In this document: piece after piece, positions 39,033 to 47,804 of the stretch
Position numbering within the stretch: position 1 is the stretch's first letter
Layout of the letters: the number at the start of each line of letters is the position of its first letter
Source of the DNA: Streptomyces sp. NBC_00490
Lineage (GTDB): Bacteria; Actinomycetota; Actinomycetes; Streptomycetales; Streptomycetaceae
NCBI RefSeq assembly: GCF_036013645.1
Contig: NZ_CP107869.1
Coordinates: 1,860,001-1,924,000, forward strand
Direction of reading: 5' to 3'
Length of the DNA stretch: 64,000 nt
Made by a program: the position numbers and the translations under genes
Notes under the pieces: generated by a model
Seen by the model: only the letters and a program-made list of their open reading frames with translations
Databases searched by the model: none
What the model was told of the DNA's origin: nothing

Positions 39033-40118
39033 ATGACCGAGGTACTGCTCGCCGTGGGCACCCGCAAGGGTCTGTTCATCGGGCGCAGGCGGGGTGGGAC
39101 CTGGGAGTTCGACGAGAGTCCCTACTTCAACGCACAGGCCGTGTACTCGGTCGCGATCGACACCCGCGGCGAGCGACCACGGCTGCTGGCCGGCGGCGAC
39201 AGCGCGCACTGGGGCCCCTCCGTGTTCCACTCCGACGACCTGGGGCGCAGCTGGACCGAGCCGGCCCAGCCGGCCGTCAAGTTCCCCAAGGACACCGGGG
39301 CTTCGCTGGAGCGGGTCTGGCAGCTGCACCCGGCGGCCGCGGAGCCGGACGTGGTGTACGCGGGCACGGAACCGGCCGCGCTGTACCGCTCGGAGGACCG
39401 CGGCGAGACCTTCGAGCTGGTCCGCCCGCTGTGGGAGCACCCCACGCGGTCCAAGTGGGTGCCGGGCGGCGGCGGTGAGGGGCTGCACACCGTCCTGACC
39501 GACAAGCGGGACCTGCGGGCCGTGACGGTCGCCGTCTCGACGGCCGGGGTGTTCAAAACGACCGACGGCGGGGCGAGCTGGACCCCCTCCAACTCCGGTG
39601 TCTCCGCGGTGTTCCTGCCCGATCCGGACCCGGAGTTCGGCCAGTGCGTGCACAAGGTCGCCCGGGACGCGGCGAACCCGGACCGGCTGTATCTGCAGAA
39701 CCACTGGGGTGTGTACCGCAGCGACGACGCGGGCGCGCACTGGACGGACATCGGCGAGGGGCTTCCGTCCACGTTCGGTTTCGCGGCGGCGGCGCATCCG
39801 CACCGCGGGGACACGGCGTACGTCTTCCCGATCAACGCGGACGCGGACCGGGTCCCGGCCGACCACCGCTGCCGGGTCTTCCGCACGGCGGACGCGGGCA
39901 AGAGCTGGGAGCCGCTCTCGGCGGGGCTGCCGCAGGAGGACCACTACGGCACGGTGCTGCGGGACGCGCTGTGCACCGACGACGCGGACCCGGCGGGTGT
40001 GTACTTCGGCAACCGCAACGGCGAGGTGTTCGCATCGGCCGACGACGGCGACAGCTGGCGGCAGCTCGCGTCGCATCTGCCGGACGTGCTGTGTGTGCGG
40101 GCCGCGGTGGTCGGATGA
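39033..40118 (+). CDS. Asp-box (BNR) beta-propeller, sialidase-like or Vps10-like protein
   Basis: The 361-residue product has six copies of the Asp-box SxDxGxxW: HSDDLGRSW, RSEDRGETF, KTTDGGASW, RSDDAGAHW, RTADAGKSW and ASADDGDSW, each on a propeller blade. It opens with EVLLAVGTRKGLFIGRR. It lacks the FRIP and catalytic Arg-Tyr-Glu set of real sialidases, and it has no signal peptide, so it is likely a cytoplasmic binding protein with unknown ligand. ATG 39033 has GGAGG 8 nt upstream; the longer in-frame start at 38976 does not. It stands alone before the uracil-DNA glycosylase gene. Confidence 0.87.
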   Translation: MTEVLLAVGTRKGLFIGRRRGGTWEFDESPYFNAQAVYSVAIDTRGERPRLLAGGDSAHWGPSVFHSDDLGRSWTEPAQPAVKFPKDTGASLERVWQLHPAAAEPDVVYAGTEPAALYRSEDRGETFELVRPLWEHPTRSKWVPGGGGEGLHTVLTDKRDLRAVTVAVSTAGVFKTTDGGASWTPSNSGVSAVFLPDPDPEFGQCVHKVARDAANPDRLYLQNHWGVYRSDDAGAHWTDIGEGLPSTFGFAAAAHPHRGDTAYVFPINADADRVPADHRCRVFRTADAGKSWEPLSAGLPQEDHYGTVLRDALCTDDADPAGVYFGNRNGEVFASADDGDSWRQLASHLPDVLCVRAAVVG

Positions 40119-40190
40119 GTCATGAGGGGGGACGGCCGGGCTTTGGCCACCGGTTGATCACCGCTATCCGTACGGCAGTAGGGTGACGCC

Positions 40191-40868
40191 GTGGCTCCAC
40201 GACCCTTGCATGAAATCGTCGAACCGGGCTGGGCGAAGGCCCTCGAACCCGTCGCCGGACGCATCGCCGAGATGGGCGACTTCCTGCGGACCGAGATCGC
40301 CGCGGGACGCACCTATCTCCCGGCCGGGCCGAACGTCCTACGGGCCTTCCAGCAGCCCTTCGACGACGTCCGCGTCCTGATCGTCGGACAGGATCCCTAT
40401 CCGACGCCGGGACACGCGGTGGGGCTGAGCTTCTCGGTGGGGCCGGAGGTGCGGCCGCTGCCCGGCAGCCTGATCAACATCTACCGGGAGCTGAACACGG
40501 ACCTGGGCCTGCCCCAGCCGTCCAACGGCGATCTGACGCCATGGACCCAGCAGGGCGTGCTGCTCCTCAACAGGGCGCTCACCACGGCCCCGCGCAAGCC
40601 GGCCGCGCACCGCGGCAAGGGCTGGGAGGAGGTCACCGAACAGGCGATACGGGCGCTTGCCGCGCGCGGCAAGCCGCTGGTGTCCATCCTGTGGGGCCGC
40701 GACGCCCGCAACCTCCGCCCGCTCCTCGGCAACCTCCCGTCCGTGGAGTCCGCCCACCCCTCCCCCATGTCGGCCGACCGCGGCTTCTTCGGCTCCCGTC
40801 CGTTCAGCAGGGCCAACGACCTGCTGGTCGGGCAGGGCGGAGAGCAGGTGGACTGGCGCCTGCCGTGA
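40191..40868 (+). CDS. ung: Uracil-DNA glycosylase, family 1
   Basis: The 225-residue enzyme has [18 protein letters not shown] with catalytic Asp68 in motif A, and [20 protein letters not shown] with His189 in motif [10 protein letters not shown] and [12 protein letters not shown] are also typical. It removes uracil from DNA after cytosine deamination or dUMP misincorporation, starting base-excision repair. This is valuable in a very GC-rich genome. The GTG start follows AGGGTG closely. Its stop overlaps the next gene's start (GTGA), so the repair enzyme is coupled to a sugar-kinase-like gene. Confidence 0.95.
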   Translation: MAPRPLHEIVEPGWAKALEPVAGRIAEMGDFLRTEIAAGRTYLPAGPNVLRAFQQPFDDVRVLIVGQDPYPTPGHAVGLSFSVGPEVRPLPGSLINIYRELNTDLGLPQPSNGDLTPWTQQGVLLLNRALTTAPRKPAAHRGKGWEEVTEQAIRALAARGKPLVSILWGRDARNLRPLLGNLPSVESAHPSPMSADRGFFGSRPFSRANDLLVGQGGEQVDWRLP

Positions 40869-41875
40869 CCGGGGCGGGGGCCTCGCCCGTGGCTCCCCCG
40901 GCCGGCGACTCCGGATTCCTCGCCGTCGACTCGGGTGGCTCCGGGCTGCGGGCCGTCGTCGGGACGGTGCGGCGCGGGGCGTTGGCGCAGCGGGAGTCAC
41001 GGGAACCGGTGCGCACCGGGGCGCGGGGCATCGACCCCGGACACCTGATGGAACAACTGGTGCCGATGGTGCGGACGTTGACCGCGCGGACGGGTGTCGG
41101 CCGACTGCGCACCGCCGTCGTCGGGGCCGCCGGTCTCAGCACCCTCGGCGAGGCCCTGCGTGCCGAGCTCCCGGACGCCCTGGGGCGGGAGTTCGGAGCC
41201 GGGCGGGTCGCTCTCGTCGCCGACGCCGTCACCGCCTACGCGGGTGCCCTCGGGTCGGCGCCCGGTGCCGTCGTCGCCGCCGGTACCGGGCTGATCGCCG
41301 TCGGGACGGATCTGACGCGCTGGCGCCGTGCGGACGGCTGGGGCCATCTCCTCGGTGACTGCGGCAGTGGCGCCTGGATCGGACGGGCCGGCCTGGAGGC
41401 CGCGCTGCGTGCCTACGACGGGCGGCCGGGCGGATCGACCGGACTGCTGGCCCGGGCCGAGGAGTTGTTCGGGGCGATGCCCGGACTGCCCGGGCTGCTC
41501 TATCCGCGTCCGGACCGTCCCGCCGTCCTCGCCTCCTTCGTCCCCCACGTCGCCGCCTGCGCCCCGGACGACCCCGTCGCCGCGGACATCCTGCGTACCG
41601 CCGCCCGGCACATGGCCGAGTCCGCGGCCGCCGTCTGCCCCGCCGAGGGGACGCCCGATGTCGCCCTCACCGGTGGCCTGTTCAAGATCGGCGCCCCCCT
41701 TCTCGTACCCCTGGAGGAGGAATTGGCGAGACGGCTGCCTCACGCACGCCGGGTGCCGGCGGCCGGAGATCCGCTGCACGGGTCCGTGCGGATCGCGACC
41801 GACCTCGCGACGGGGGCGCTCACTCTGCCGGGTGACAGGGCGATGCTGTACGTCGTGACCGGAACGAGCGACTGA
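40865..41875 (+). CDS. BadF/BadG/BcrA/BcrD-type ATPase, N-acetylglucosamine-kinase-like
   Basis: The 336-residue actin-like ATPase begins [18 protein letters not shown] (phosphate-1 loop) and carries [12 protein letters not shown] (phosphate-2), [20 protein letters not shown] (typical of the NagK/BadF group) and the adenosine-motif VALTGGLFK. Members phosphorylate sugars such as N-acetylglucosamine or act as enzyme activators; the former fits better here. GTG 40865 overlaps the UDG stop by GTGA, so translation is coupled. A DasR-like site in front of a lactonase 3 kb away hints at amino-sugar metabolism in this region, but the link is loose. Confidence 0.85.
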   Translation: MTGAGASPVAPPAGDSGFLAVDSGGSGLRAVVGTVRRGALAQRESREPVRTGARGIDPGHLMEQLVPMVRTLTARTGVGRLRTAVVGAAGLSTLGEALRAELPDALGREFGAGRVALVADAVTAYAGALGSAPGAVVAAGTGLIAVGTDLTRWRRADGWGHLLGDCGSGAWIGRAGLEAALRAYDGRPGGSTGLLARAEELFGAMPGLPGLLYPRPDRPAVLASFVPHVAACAPDDPVAADILRTAARHMAESAAAVCPAEGTPDVALTGGLFKIGAPLLVPLEEELARRLPHARRVPAAGDPLHGSVRIATDLATGALTLPGDRAMLYVVTGTSD

Positions 41876-41994
41876 TCCAGACACGGCCGCCGCTTCCGAT
41901 CCGTACGTAACTCATCAGACAAAACCGGACGGATACCGCTCACCTGCACCCTCCCCGAACAGGGAAGCCCAGTAAGCCAGTAACATGCGGCGCC

Positions 41995-42915
41995 ATGAGC
42001 TCCCCCACTGGGCCCGCCGGCCTGCCAGTACGAATGCCGCGCCCCCGCCAGCCCGGACGGCACCGCCGTCCCGAGCCGCTGGCGGCTCCCGAGGGCGCGC
42101 CCGCGCTTGTTCTCGCCGTGCCGGGAACGCCCAGCGCCGCCACGCGCAGCCTCGCCGAAGAGGTCGTCAGCATCGCCCGCTCCGAGCTCCCCGGCCTGGA
42201 CGCCCGGATCGGATACCTCGACGGGGACGACGCGGAGTTCCCCACGCTCCAGTCGGTGCTCACGCACACCGCACAGGAGCGCGCCGCACGGTTCGAGCAG
42301 GCCAGGGCCGCCGGTGTGGACGTCAAGGAGCCCGAGGGCCCCGTCGCCGTCGTCGTGCCGCTGCTGGCCGGTCCGGACAGCGCGCTGCTGCGGGTCGTCC
42401 GCCAGGCCGTCATGGACAGCCGTGTCGCGGCCGACCTGACCGATGTGCTCGGCCCGCACCCGCTGCTCGCCGAGGCGCTGCACGTGCGTCTGTCGGAGGC
42501 CGGTCTGGCCCGTGCCGACCGGGCCCGGCTGTTCACCGTGGCGACCGCCGCGGACGGCATCATCCTGGCCTCCGTGGGCGGTGACGAGGCGGTGCAGGCG
42601 GCCGGGATCACCGGCATGCTGCTCGCCGCGCGCCTCGCCGTGCCGGTGATGGCCGCCGCGCTCGACCAGGAGGGCTCGATCGCCTCGGTGGCCGACCAGC
42701 TGCGCGGCTCCGGCTCGCAGAACCTGGCGCTGGCGCCGTATCTGATAGGGCCGGAGATCGACCCGGGTCTGATCGGGGAGGCGGCCAAGGAGGCGGGCTG
42801 TGCGGCCGCCGAGGCGCTCGGCCCCTACCCGGCGATCGGCAAGCTGGCCCTGGCCAAATACACGACGGCGCTGGGCATCGCGCCGCAGCAGCCGCAGGGC
42901 GCGCCGACGCGCTGA
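41995..42915 (+). CDS. CbiX/sirohydrochlorin chelatase-like protein lacking the metal-ligand histidines
   Basis: The 306-residue product has the two-lobe CbiX fold: a first half from PALVLAVPGTPSAATRSLAE and a second from LFTVATAADGIILASVGGDE. Active chelatases have an HGS motif (here VPGT) and a second His after the beta-strand PLLL (here VVVPLLAGPDSALL). Both are missing. I judge it a relative that binds a ligand without inserting metal. Database names such as sirohydrochlorin chelatase would therefore mislead. The N-terminal 30 residues are Pro/Arg-rich, and the start may be later. It stands alone and ends before a long terminator. Confidence 0.7.
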   Translation: MSSPTGPAGLPVRMPRPRQPGRHRRPEPLAAPEGAPALVLAVPGTPSAATRSLAEEVVSIARSELPGLDARIGYLDGDDAEFPTLQSVLTHTAQERAARFEQARAAGVDVKEPEGPVAVVVPLLAGPDSALLRVVRQAVMDSRVAADLTDVLGPHPLLAEALHVRLSEAGLARADRARLFTVATAADGIILASVGGDEAVQAAGITGMLLAARLAVPVMAAALDQEGSIASVADQLRGSGSQNLALAPYLIGPEIDPGLIGEAAKEAGCAAAEALGPYPAIGKLALAKYTTALGIAPQQPQGAPTR

Positions 42916-42941
42916 CGTCGCGCCTGACCACCGTAAGACAT

Positions 42942-42981
42942 GCCGAAGGGCCCCTCCCGGCGCGGGAGCGGGCCCTTCGGC
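42942..42981. terminator. Strong bidirectional terminator
   Basis: GCCGAAGGGCCC pairs with GGGCCCTTCGGC, with a further inner CTCCCG-GCG-CGGGAG stem, in total an almost unbroken 18-bp hairpin. It lies between the convergent stops of the CbiX-like gene (42915) and the lactonase gene (43005). Confidence 0.85.
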
Positions 42982-43004
42982 GTTGCCGGGAGGTCCGGCG
43001 GGGC

Positions 43005-44030
43005 TCAGCCGAGGACCACGCAGGACGCGGCGGGCAGCTCCGTGGAGCCGCTCCGGCGCGGCAGTCCCGTCTCCGTGTCGACCGCGAACCAGGTCACGTC
43101 GCCGGAGCGTTCGTTCGCCACGTAGAGGAAGCCGTCGGACCCGGCGAGCGCCCGAGGCCAGTGGCCGCCGCAGGGGACGGTGCCGACGAGCCGCAGTCGC
43201 TCTCCCTCGACGGCGAACGTGGACAGGACGTCCTCACCGCGGGTGGCGGTCCATACGAAGCGGCCGTCGGGTGCGGCGACGACGCCCGACGGGTAGGCGT
43301 CGCCGGCCGGGGCCCCCGGGAGCACCTGGGCCTCCGTGAGGGGCTCCAGGAGTCCCTCGGCGGCGTTCCAGCGGCAGACGGTGAGGGTCGGGGCGAGTTC
43401 GTTGAGCACGTAGGCGTACCCGCCGTCCGGGTGGAAGGCCAGGTGGCGGGGGCCGGAGCCGGGGCGCAGGGCGATCTCGCGATGGAGGACCGGGCTGCCG
43501 CCGGTGAGTGTGCACACCCGCGCCGAGTCCGTGCCGAGGTCGAGGGTGACGACCCACCGCCCGCTGGGGTCGGCCTGGATGTGGTGGGGGTGCGGGCCCT
43601 GCTGGCGGCGGGCGTGCGGGCCCGAGCCGGTGTGCCGCAGCACGCCGGAGGCTGCGGACGCGAGGGTGCCGTCGGGGCGGAGGGGCACGGCCGTGACGCT
43701 GCCGGAGCCGTAGTTGGCGGTCAGGACGTGCCCGTCGTACAGGCCCAGGTGGGTGGGCCCGTCGCCGCCGACCCGCACCCGTGCGCCGGCCGGCTCGAGC
43801 TTGTCGCCGGTGACCCGGTACGCGGCCACCGCCCCGTCGGCGGTCTCGCTGACCGCGTAGAGCGTGCCGCCGTCGGGCGCCAGGGCCAGATACGCGGGGT
43901 CGGGGACCCGGTCCACGCTGCTCAGGGGCGTCAGGGCGCCGCTGTCCGGGTCCACCACGGCTGTCACGATGCCGGGGCCCCCGGCCGCCGTGAACGACCC
44001 GATGAAGGCCCTCCGCTGCCGTTCTGCCAC
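43005..44030 (-). CDS. Lactonase family beta-propeller protein (6-phosphogluconolactonase-like)
   Basis: The 341-residue seven-bladed propeller belongs to the Pgl/YbhE lactonase family: RAFIGSFTAAGGPGIVTAVV, PAYLALAPDGGTLYAVSE, THLGLYDGHVLTANYGSGSV, HPHHIQADPSGRWVVTLDLG, GPRHLAFHPDGGYAYVLNEL and PRALAGSDGFLYVANERSGD. His and Arg on the axis (HPHH, GPRHLAF) fit the lactonase site. The reaction could be hydrolysis of 6-phosphogluconolactone or another sugar lactone. GTG 44030 follows GGGGA by 5 nt. A DasR-like palindrome lies about 60 nt upstream, which would tie the gene to GlcNAc-responsive control. Confidence 0.88.
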   Translation of the reverse strand: MAERQRRAFIGSFTAAGGPGIVTAVVDPDSGALTPLSSVDRVPDPAYLALAPDGGTLYAVSETADGAVAAYRVTGDKLEPAGARVRVGGDGPTHLGLYDGHVLTANYGSGSVTAVPLRPDGTLASAASGVLRHTGSGPHARRQQGPHPHHIQADPSGRWVVTLDLGTDSARVCTLTGGSPVLHREIALRPGSGPRHLAFHPDGGYAYVLNELAPTLTVCRWNAAEGLLEPLTEAQVLPGAPAGDAYPSGVVAAPDGRFVWTATRGEDVLSTFAVEGERLRLVGTVPCGGHWPRALAGSDGFLYVANERSGDVTWFAVDTETGLPRRSGSTELPAASCVVLG

Positions 44031-44084
44031 CGCTGTCCCCTCTCGGTCCTGTGCCGTTCGGGGCGACCGTAGCAGCGGATCATC

Positions 44085-44100
44085 AACGGTCTAGACCAAA
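44085..44100. promoter_or_regulatory. DasR-responsive-element-like palindrome
   Basis: On the minus strand this reads TTTGGTCTAGACCGTT. The perfect core GGTCTAGACC equals the centre of the dre consensus ACTGGTCTAGACCAGT, bound by the GntR-family GlcNAc regulator DasR of Streptomyces. The flanks match only partly. It lies about 60 nt before the lactonase start, where repression is plausible. Confidence 0.55.
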
Positions 44101-44196
44101 TGGGGGACGGCCCCCTCGACTTTCCACAACTTTCATGAACCCGCGACGGAAGTGGCGACGGCCCGCGGGCGACTCCCGTACGGGACCAACGGCGGG

Positions 44197-45690
44197 TCAG
44201 GCTCCGACCAGGGGCGACCCGGACGGCGTCCGCAGGGGCGTGGCCAGCTCGGTGAGGGCCCGTTCCAGACCGTGGAGATGGGCCAGCGCGGGCTCCGCGG
44301 CGGGCGGACCGTCCACCCGCGCCACGTCCTCGCGCCTTCCCCCGGTGAGCGCCTCCACCGCGGTCTCCACCCGCCAGCAGGCGGCGGCGAGACGGGCGTC
44401 GTGCGAGGCCTCGGCGTCGGCGGCGACGGCGACCAGTCCGCGGACCTCGCGGGCGCAGTCGTCCAGCAGGGCGAGCACCCGGCGGGCGCGCCGCTTGCGG
44501 CCGAGCATCGGGTTGAGCGGGTGCACCAGCGGTGCGACGGACAGCCGTACCCGGCCGAGCAGCTGCTCCAGTTCGGCCACGCGCGGGGCCGGGTCGGCGC
44601 CCGGCACGCCGCGCAGGCGGGCGGCGGCCTCGGCGGTGCAGGCGTGGACGCAGCGCAGGGCGCGCTGGATCCAGGCGTCGGTGGTGGTGTGGGTGCTGAC
44701 CGGCAGCACGAACAGCACGGCGAGCATCGCGCCGAGCGCCCCGATACCGGTCTCCACCAGGCGCAGGGCGAGCAGAGCGGGGGTGAGCAGGCCCAGGAGG
44801 CCGTAGAGCAGCTCGGCGAGGACGGTGACGCAGAGCATCATCCACGTGTACGAGACCGCGGCCGTGTAGAAGATCCCGAAGACGCACAGGGCGAGGAGTA
44901 CGGCCGAGGGCACCGCGGAGCCCGCCACCGGAACGGCGACGAGCAGGCCGAGGCCGAGGCCGATCACCGTGCCGAGGACCCGCCGGAAGCCGCGGACGAG
45001 GGTCTCCCCGCGCGAGGTGGTGTTGACGAAGACCCACCAGGTCGCGCCGACGGCCCAGTACCAGCGCTCCGGGGACACCAGCTGGCCCACGACGAGCGCG
45101 AGGGCCGCGCCTGCGGTCGCCTGCACCGCCTGGCGGGTGGTCACGCGGGCGAGGCCGGTACCGGCGGGCGGTGCGGGCACGGGGGCCGGCGGCAGTCGGC
45201 GCTCGTAGCACCAGGCGCCGAAGCGCACCGCGGCGGCGATCAGCACGGACAGCAGGACGGCCGTGTACAGCTCGGGCAGCCGGTCCGGGGTGGCTCGCAG
45301 GAACTGCGCCACGAAGAAGGTCATGAACGCGAACACGCCGAGGCTGTGGCCGCGCGGGCCCCAGCGGCGCGCGTACACGCCCGCGCCGATCACGGCGAGG
45401 AAGGTGAGATCGCGGGCGACGGGCAGGTCGTGCAGCGCGGCCGCTGCGGCCAGCACGGGAAGTCCGACGGCGGGCAGCAGCGCGGTGGTGACCGCCTGCG
45501 CGCGGACCGTGGCGTCGGTGACGGTGAACAGGGCGAGCAGCGCGGCGAGGCCGCCGGTGACCGCGCCGACCAGGGAGTGTCCGGCGAGGCCGCAGACGGC
45601 GACCGCGAGCCCGATGCCGAGCACGGCCCGCGCGGCGAAGCGCAGCCTTACGCGCCCCGGGTCCGGGGCCATGAACACCCTCTTCAGCAC
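44197..45690 (-). CDS. FUSC family integral membrane protein
   Basis: The 497-residue product has two sets of hydrophobic segments (about 17-110 and 160-300) and a helical C-terminal part. It has the FUSC-type middle RQAVQATAGAALALVVGQLV, WYWAVGATWWVFVNTTSRGE, and RVLGTVIGLGLGLLVAVPVA. It is probably an efflux protein for an organic acid. Start codons at GTG 45690 (MLKRVFMAPDPGR), ATG 45672 with AAGAGG upstream, or ATG 45711 are possible; I chose the middle-length form. It is divergent from an AsnC/Lrp regulator. It is not closely similar to the FUSC protein at 17-19 kb, so two separate systems exist. Confidence 0.83.
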   Translation of the reverse strand: MLKRVFMAPDPGRVRLRFAARAVLGIGLAVAVCGLAGHSLVGAVTGGLAALLALFTVTDATVRAQAVTTALLPAVGLPVLAAAAALHDLPVARDLTFLAVIGAGVYARRWGPRGHSLGVFAFMTFFVAQFLRATPDRLPELYTAVLLSVLIAAAVRFGAWCYERRLPPAPVPAPPAGTGLARVTTRQAVQATAGAALALVVGQLVSPERWYWAVGATWWVFVNTTSRGETLVRGFRRVLGTVIGLGLGLLVAVPVAGSAVPSAVLLALCVFGIFYTAAVSYTWMMLCVTVLAELLYGLLGLLTPALLALRLVETGIGALGAMLAVLFVLPVSTHTTTDAWIQRALRCVHACTAEAAARLRGVPGADPAPRVAELEQLLGRVRLSVAPLVHPLNPMLGRKRRARRVLALLDDCAREVRGLVAVAADAEASHDARLAAACWRVETAVEALTGGRREDVARVDGPPAAEPALAHLHGLERALTELATPLRTPSGSPLVGA

Positions 45691-45901
45691 TGCTGTCCGC
45701 CCCCTGCTCATATCCCGGCCCGAATCCCGGCACGAAAAAGGCGCCGCGGGGTCCGCAGCGCCATCGACAGGCTCATTGCAGCATCGCCGCCACTGCTGGC
45801 TCAAGTGGCGTCGGATATCCTGGGCCATTGGTACAGCGGAATCGGTCCTTGCCCGTCCATCAGCGGGCCAACGGACCACGGACGAGGAGACGCCGCGCAC
45901 C

Positions 45902-46378
45902 ATGGCCGTGGACGAGCTCGACACCCGCATCCTGCGGCTGCTCCTGGAGCAGCCGCGTACGAGCGTGCGTGAGTACGCCCGTGTCCTCGGCGTCGCCCGC
46001 GGCACGCTCCAGGCCCGCCTGGACCGTCTGGAGCGCGGCGGTGTGATCACCGGCACGGGTCCCACCCTCTCCCCCGCGGCCCTCGGCCACCCGGTGCTGG
46101 CCTTCGTGCACATCGAGGTCACCCAGGGCCGGCTCGACGACGTGGGCGACGCACTGGCCTCCGTACCGGAGATCGTGGAGGCCTTCTCGATCGCGGGCGG
46201 CGGAGATCTGCTGACGCGGGTGGTGGCGCGGGACAACGCGCATCTCGAGGACGTGATCCAGAAGGTGATCAGCCTGCCGGGCGTGGTCCGCACCCGTACG
46301 GAGGTGGCGCTGCGCGAGCGGGTGCCGCACCGGCTGCTGCCGCTCGTGGAGTCGATCGGCCGCTCCGTCCGCACCTGA
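45902..46378 (+). CDS. Lrp/AsnC family transcriptional regulator
   Basis: The 158-residue product has an N-terminal HTH (ELDTRILRLLLEQPRTSVRE, then YARVLGVARGTLQARLDRLE and RGGVITGTGPTLS) and a C-terminal RAM/AsnC ligand domain (AFVHIEVTQGRLDDVGDALA and VVRTRTEVALRERV). It likely binds an amino acid or similar ligand and acts as a dimer or higher oligomer. ATG 45902 opens the conserved DELDTRIL start; GGAG is 11-12 nt upstream. It is divergent from the FUSC gene, its probable target, and followed at once (1-nt gap) by a HAD gene. Confidence 0.92.
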   Translation: MAVDELDTRILRLLLEQPRTSVREYARVLGVARGTLQARLDRLERGGVITGTGPTLSPAALGHPVLAFVHIEVTQGRLDDVGDALASVPEIVEAFSIAGGGDLLTRVVARDNAHLEDVIQKVISLPGVVRTRTEVALRERVPHRLLPLVESIGRSVRT

Positions 46379-46379
46379 C

Positions 46380-47087
46380 ATGCTGAACAGCATGAGCAAG
46401 CTCGGCACCCTCTCGGTCATCTTCGATCTCGACGGAACGCTCGTGGACAGCGAGCCGAACTACTACGAGGCCGGCCGCCAGATCCTCGCCGAGCACGGCG
46501 TACCGGACTTCACCTGGGCCGAGCACGAGCGCTACGTCGGCATCAGCACCCTGGAGACGGTCGGGCTCTGGAAGCGGGAGTACGGCCTGGACGCCTCCGT
46601 CGAGGAGCTGTTCGCCGCCAAGAACCGCCGCTATCTGGAGCTGGCCCGCGCGAACACCCCCGTCTACCCCGAGATGCGCAAGTTCGTGGAGCTGCTGGCC
46701 TCCGAGGGCGTGGCGACGGCCGTGGCCTCGGGCTCGTCACCGCAGGCCATCGAAGTGATCCTCCGGGGCACCGGCCTCGACGCCTTCCTGCGTACCGTCG
46801 TCTCCGCCGACGAGGTCGAGCGCGGCAAGCCCGCCCCGGACGTCTTCCTGGAGGCGGCCCGCCGGCTGGGCGCCGACCCGGCGCACTGCGTGGTCCTGGA
46901 GGACGCGGCCCCGGGTGCCGCCGCCGCACACGCGGCCGGGATGCGCTGCATCGCGATCCCGTACGTCGCCGCGCAGGCCGACGCACCGGAGTTCACCACC
47001 GCGAGTCTGCTGCTGCGGGGCGGTCAGGCGGAGTTCACGGCACGGTCCGCGTACGACTGGCTCGCGCGCACGGCCTCGTCGTCCTGA
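46380..47087 (+). CDS. HAD family hydrolase, beta-phosphoglucomutase/phosphatase-like
   Basis: The 235-residue product has VIFDLDGTLVDSEP (nucleophile Asp and the acid Asp of DxD), AVASGSSPQAIEVIL (motif II), KPAPDVFLEAARRLGADP (motif III Lys) and VVLEDAAPGAAAAHAAGM (motif IV). The alpha-helical cap lies between motif I and II. It should remove or transfer phosphate from a sugar phosphate. The start at 46380 comes right after the AsnC stop, so the two are co-transcribed; ATG 46392 is an alternative. It is convergent with a TetR gene. Confidence 0.92.
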   Translation: MLNSMSKLGTLSVIFDLDGTLVDSEPNYYEAGRQILAEHGVPDFTWAEHERYVGISTLETVGLWKREYGLDASVEELFAAKNRRYLELARANTPVYPEMRKFVELLASEGVATAVASGSSPQAIEVILRGTGLDAFLRTVVSADEVERGKPAPDVFLEAARRLGADPAHCVVLEDAAPGAAAAHAAGMRCIAIPYVAAQADAPEFTTASLLLRGGQAEFTARSAYDWLARTASSS

Positions 47088-47094
47088 TCCGACG

Positions 47095-47727
47095 TCATGG
47101 CGCCCTTCCTCCCGGCACTCCGAGCAAGTGCAGGTAGAGGGCGGTGACTTCGCGGACCGCGTCGTCGTACCGGTCGGGCCGCCCGGCGGTCACGCGCGCG
47201 AACTCCACGCACATGCCGCCCACCGCCCGTGCCAGGGTCAGCGGTTCGGCGGCCGGAGCCGCACGCCCCTGCTCCACCAGGCGACCGATGTAGCGGGCGA
47301 GGCGGTGGACGGGCCGTTCCCTGATCTCCTCCCACACCGCGCCCACATCCGCGTCGGTACGCGCCTGCTGCTCCAACAGCCGTAGCAGCGGCAGGTGGTG
47401 CACATAGGCCGCGATGAAGGCGCCGACGGACGCCTCGGCGACGGCACGGGCGTCGTCCGTGTCGACGCCCGGCACGTCCTGGGCGGCGAGGAAGGCGTCC
47501 CGTACGCGTGCCGCGAGAACACGGAAGATCTCTTCCTTGGACGCGAAGTACACATAGAAGCCGGCCCTGGACACCTCCGCCTCGGCGGTGATGTCGGCGA
47601 CGGTGGCCGGACCGTGGCCGAGCCGGGCGAAGACGGTCTCGGCGGCGTCGAGGAGGCGTGCCCGGGCCGGTGCCTCGGTGCGGTCGCGGGCGGTGCGGAC
47701 CGCCCAGGGCTTCTGCGTGCGGGTCAC
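47095..47727 (-). CDS. TetR family transcriptional regulator
   Basis: The 210-residue product has a TetR HTH: RARLLDAAETVFARLGHGPA, TVADITAEAEVSRAGFYVYF and ASKEEIFRVLAARVRDAF. The C-terminal domain (LLRLLEQQARTDADVGAVW and so on) binds a ligand, probably an acyl-CoA. It is divergent from the single-chain acyl-CoA carboxylase gene. A long inverted repeat with TTGAC arms lies between, so it probably represses both. Its stop is 8 nt from the HAD stop on the other strand. Confidence 0.93.
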   Translation of the reverse strand: MTRTQKPWAVRTARDRTEAPARARLLDAAETVFARLGHGPATVADITAEAEVSRAGFYVYFASKEEIFRVLAARVRDAFLAAQDVPGVDTDDARAVAEASVGAFIAAYVHHLPLLRLLEQQARTDADVGAVWEEIRERPVHRLARYIGRLVEQGRAAPAAEPLTLARAVGGMCVEFARVTAGRPDRYDDAVREVTALYLHLLGVPGGRAP

Positions 47728-47738
47728 GCGGCGAGCAT

Positions 47739-47762
47739 ATTGACGTTGACGTCAATGTCAAT
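47739..47762. promoter_or_regulatory. TetR operator between the regulator and the carboxylase gene
   Basis: A 24-nt inverted repeat is centred on TTGACGTCAA with TTGAC/GTCAA repeated on the outside; 22 of 24 positions are symmetrical. TTGACGTC occurs again at 47783-47790, between this site and the carboxylase ribosome-binding site. The site is 11 nt from the TetR start and 42 nt from the carboxylase start, so one bound regulator could block both. Confidence 0.7.
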
Positions 47763-47804
47763 GAGCATGACGGGGCCGGTCGTTGACGTCCTGGAGGCTC
47801 ACGC

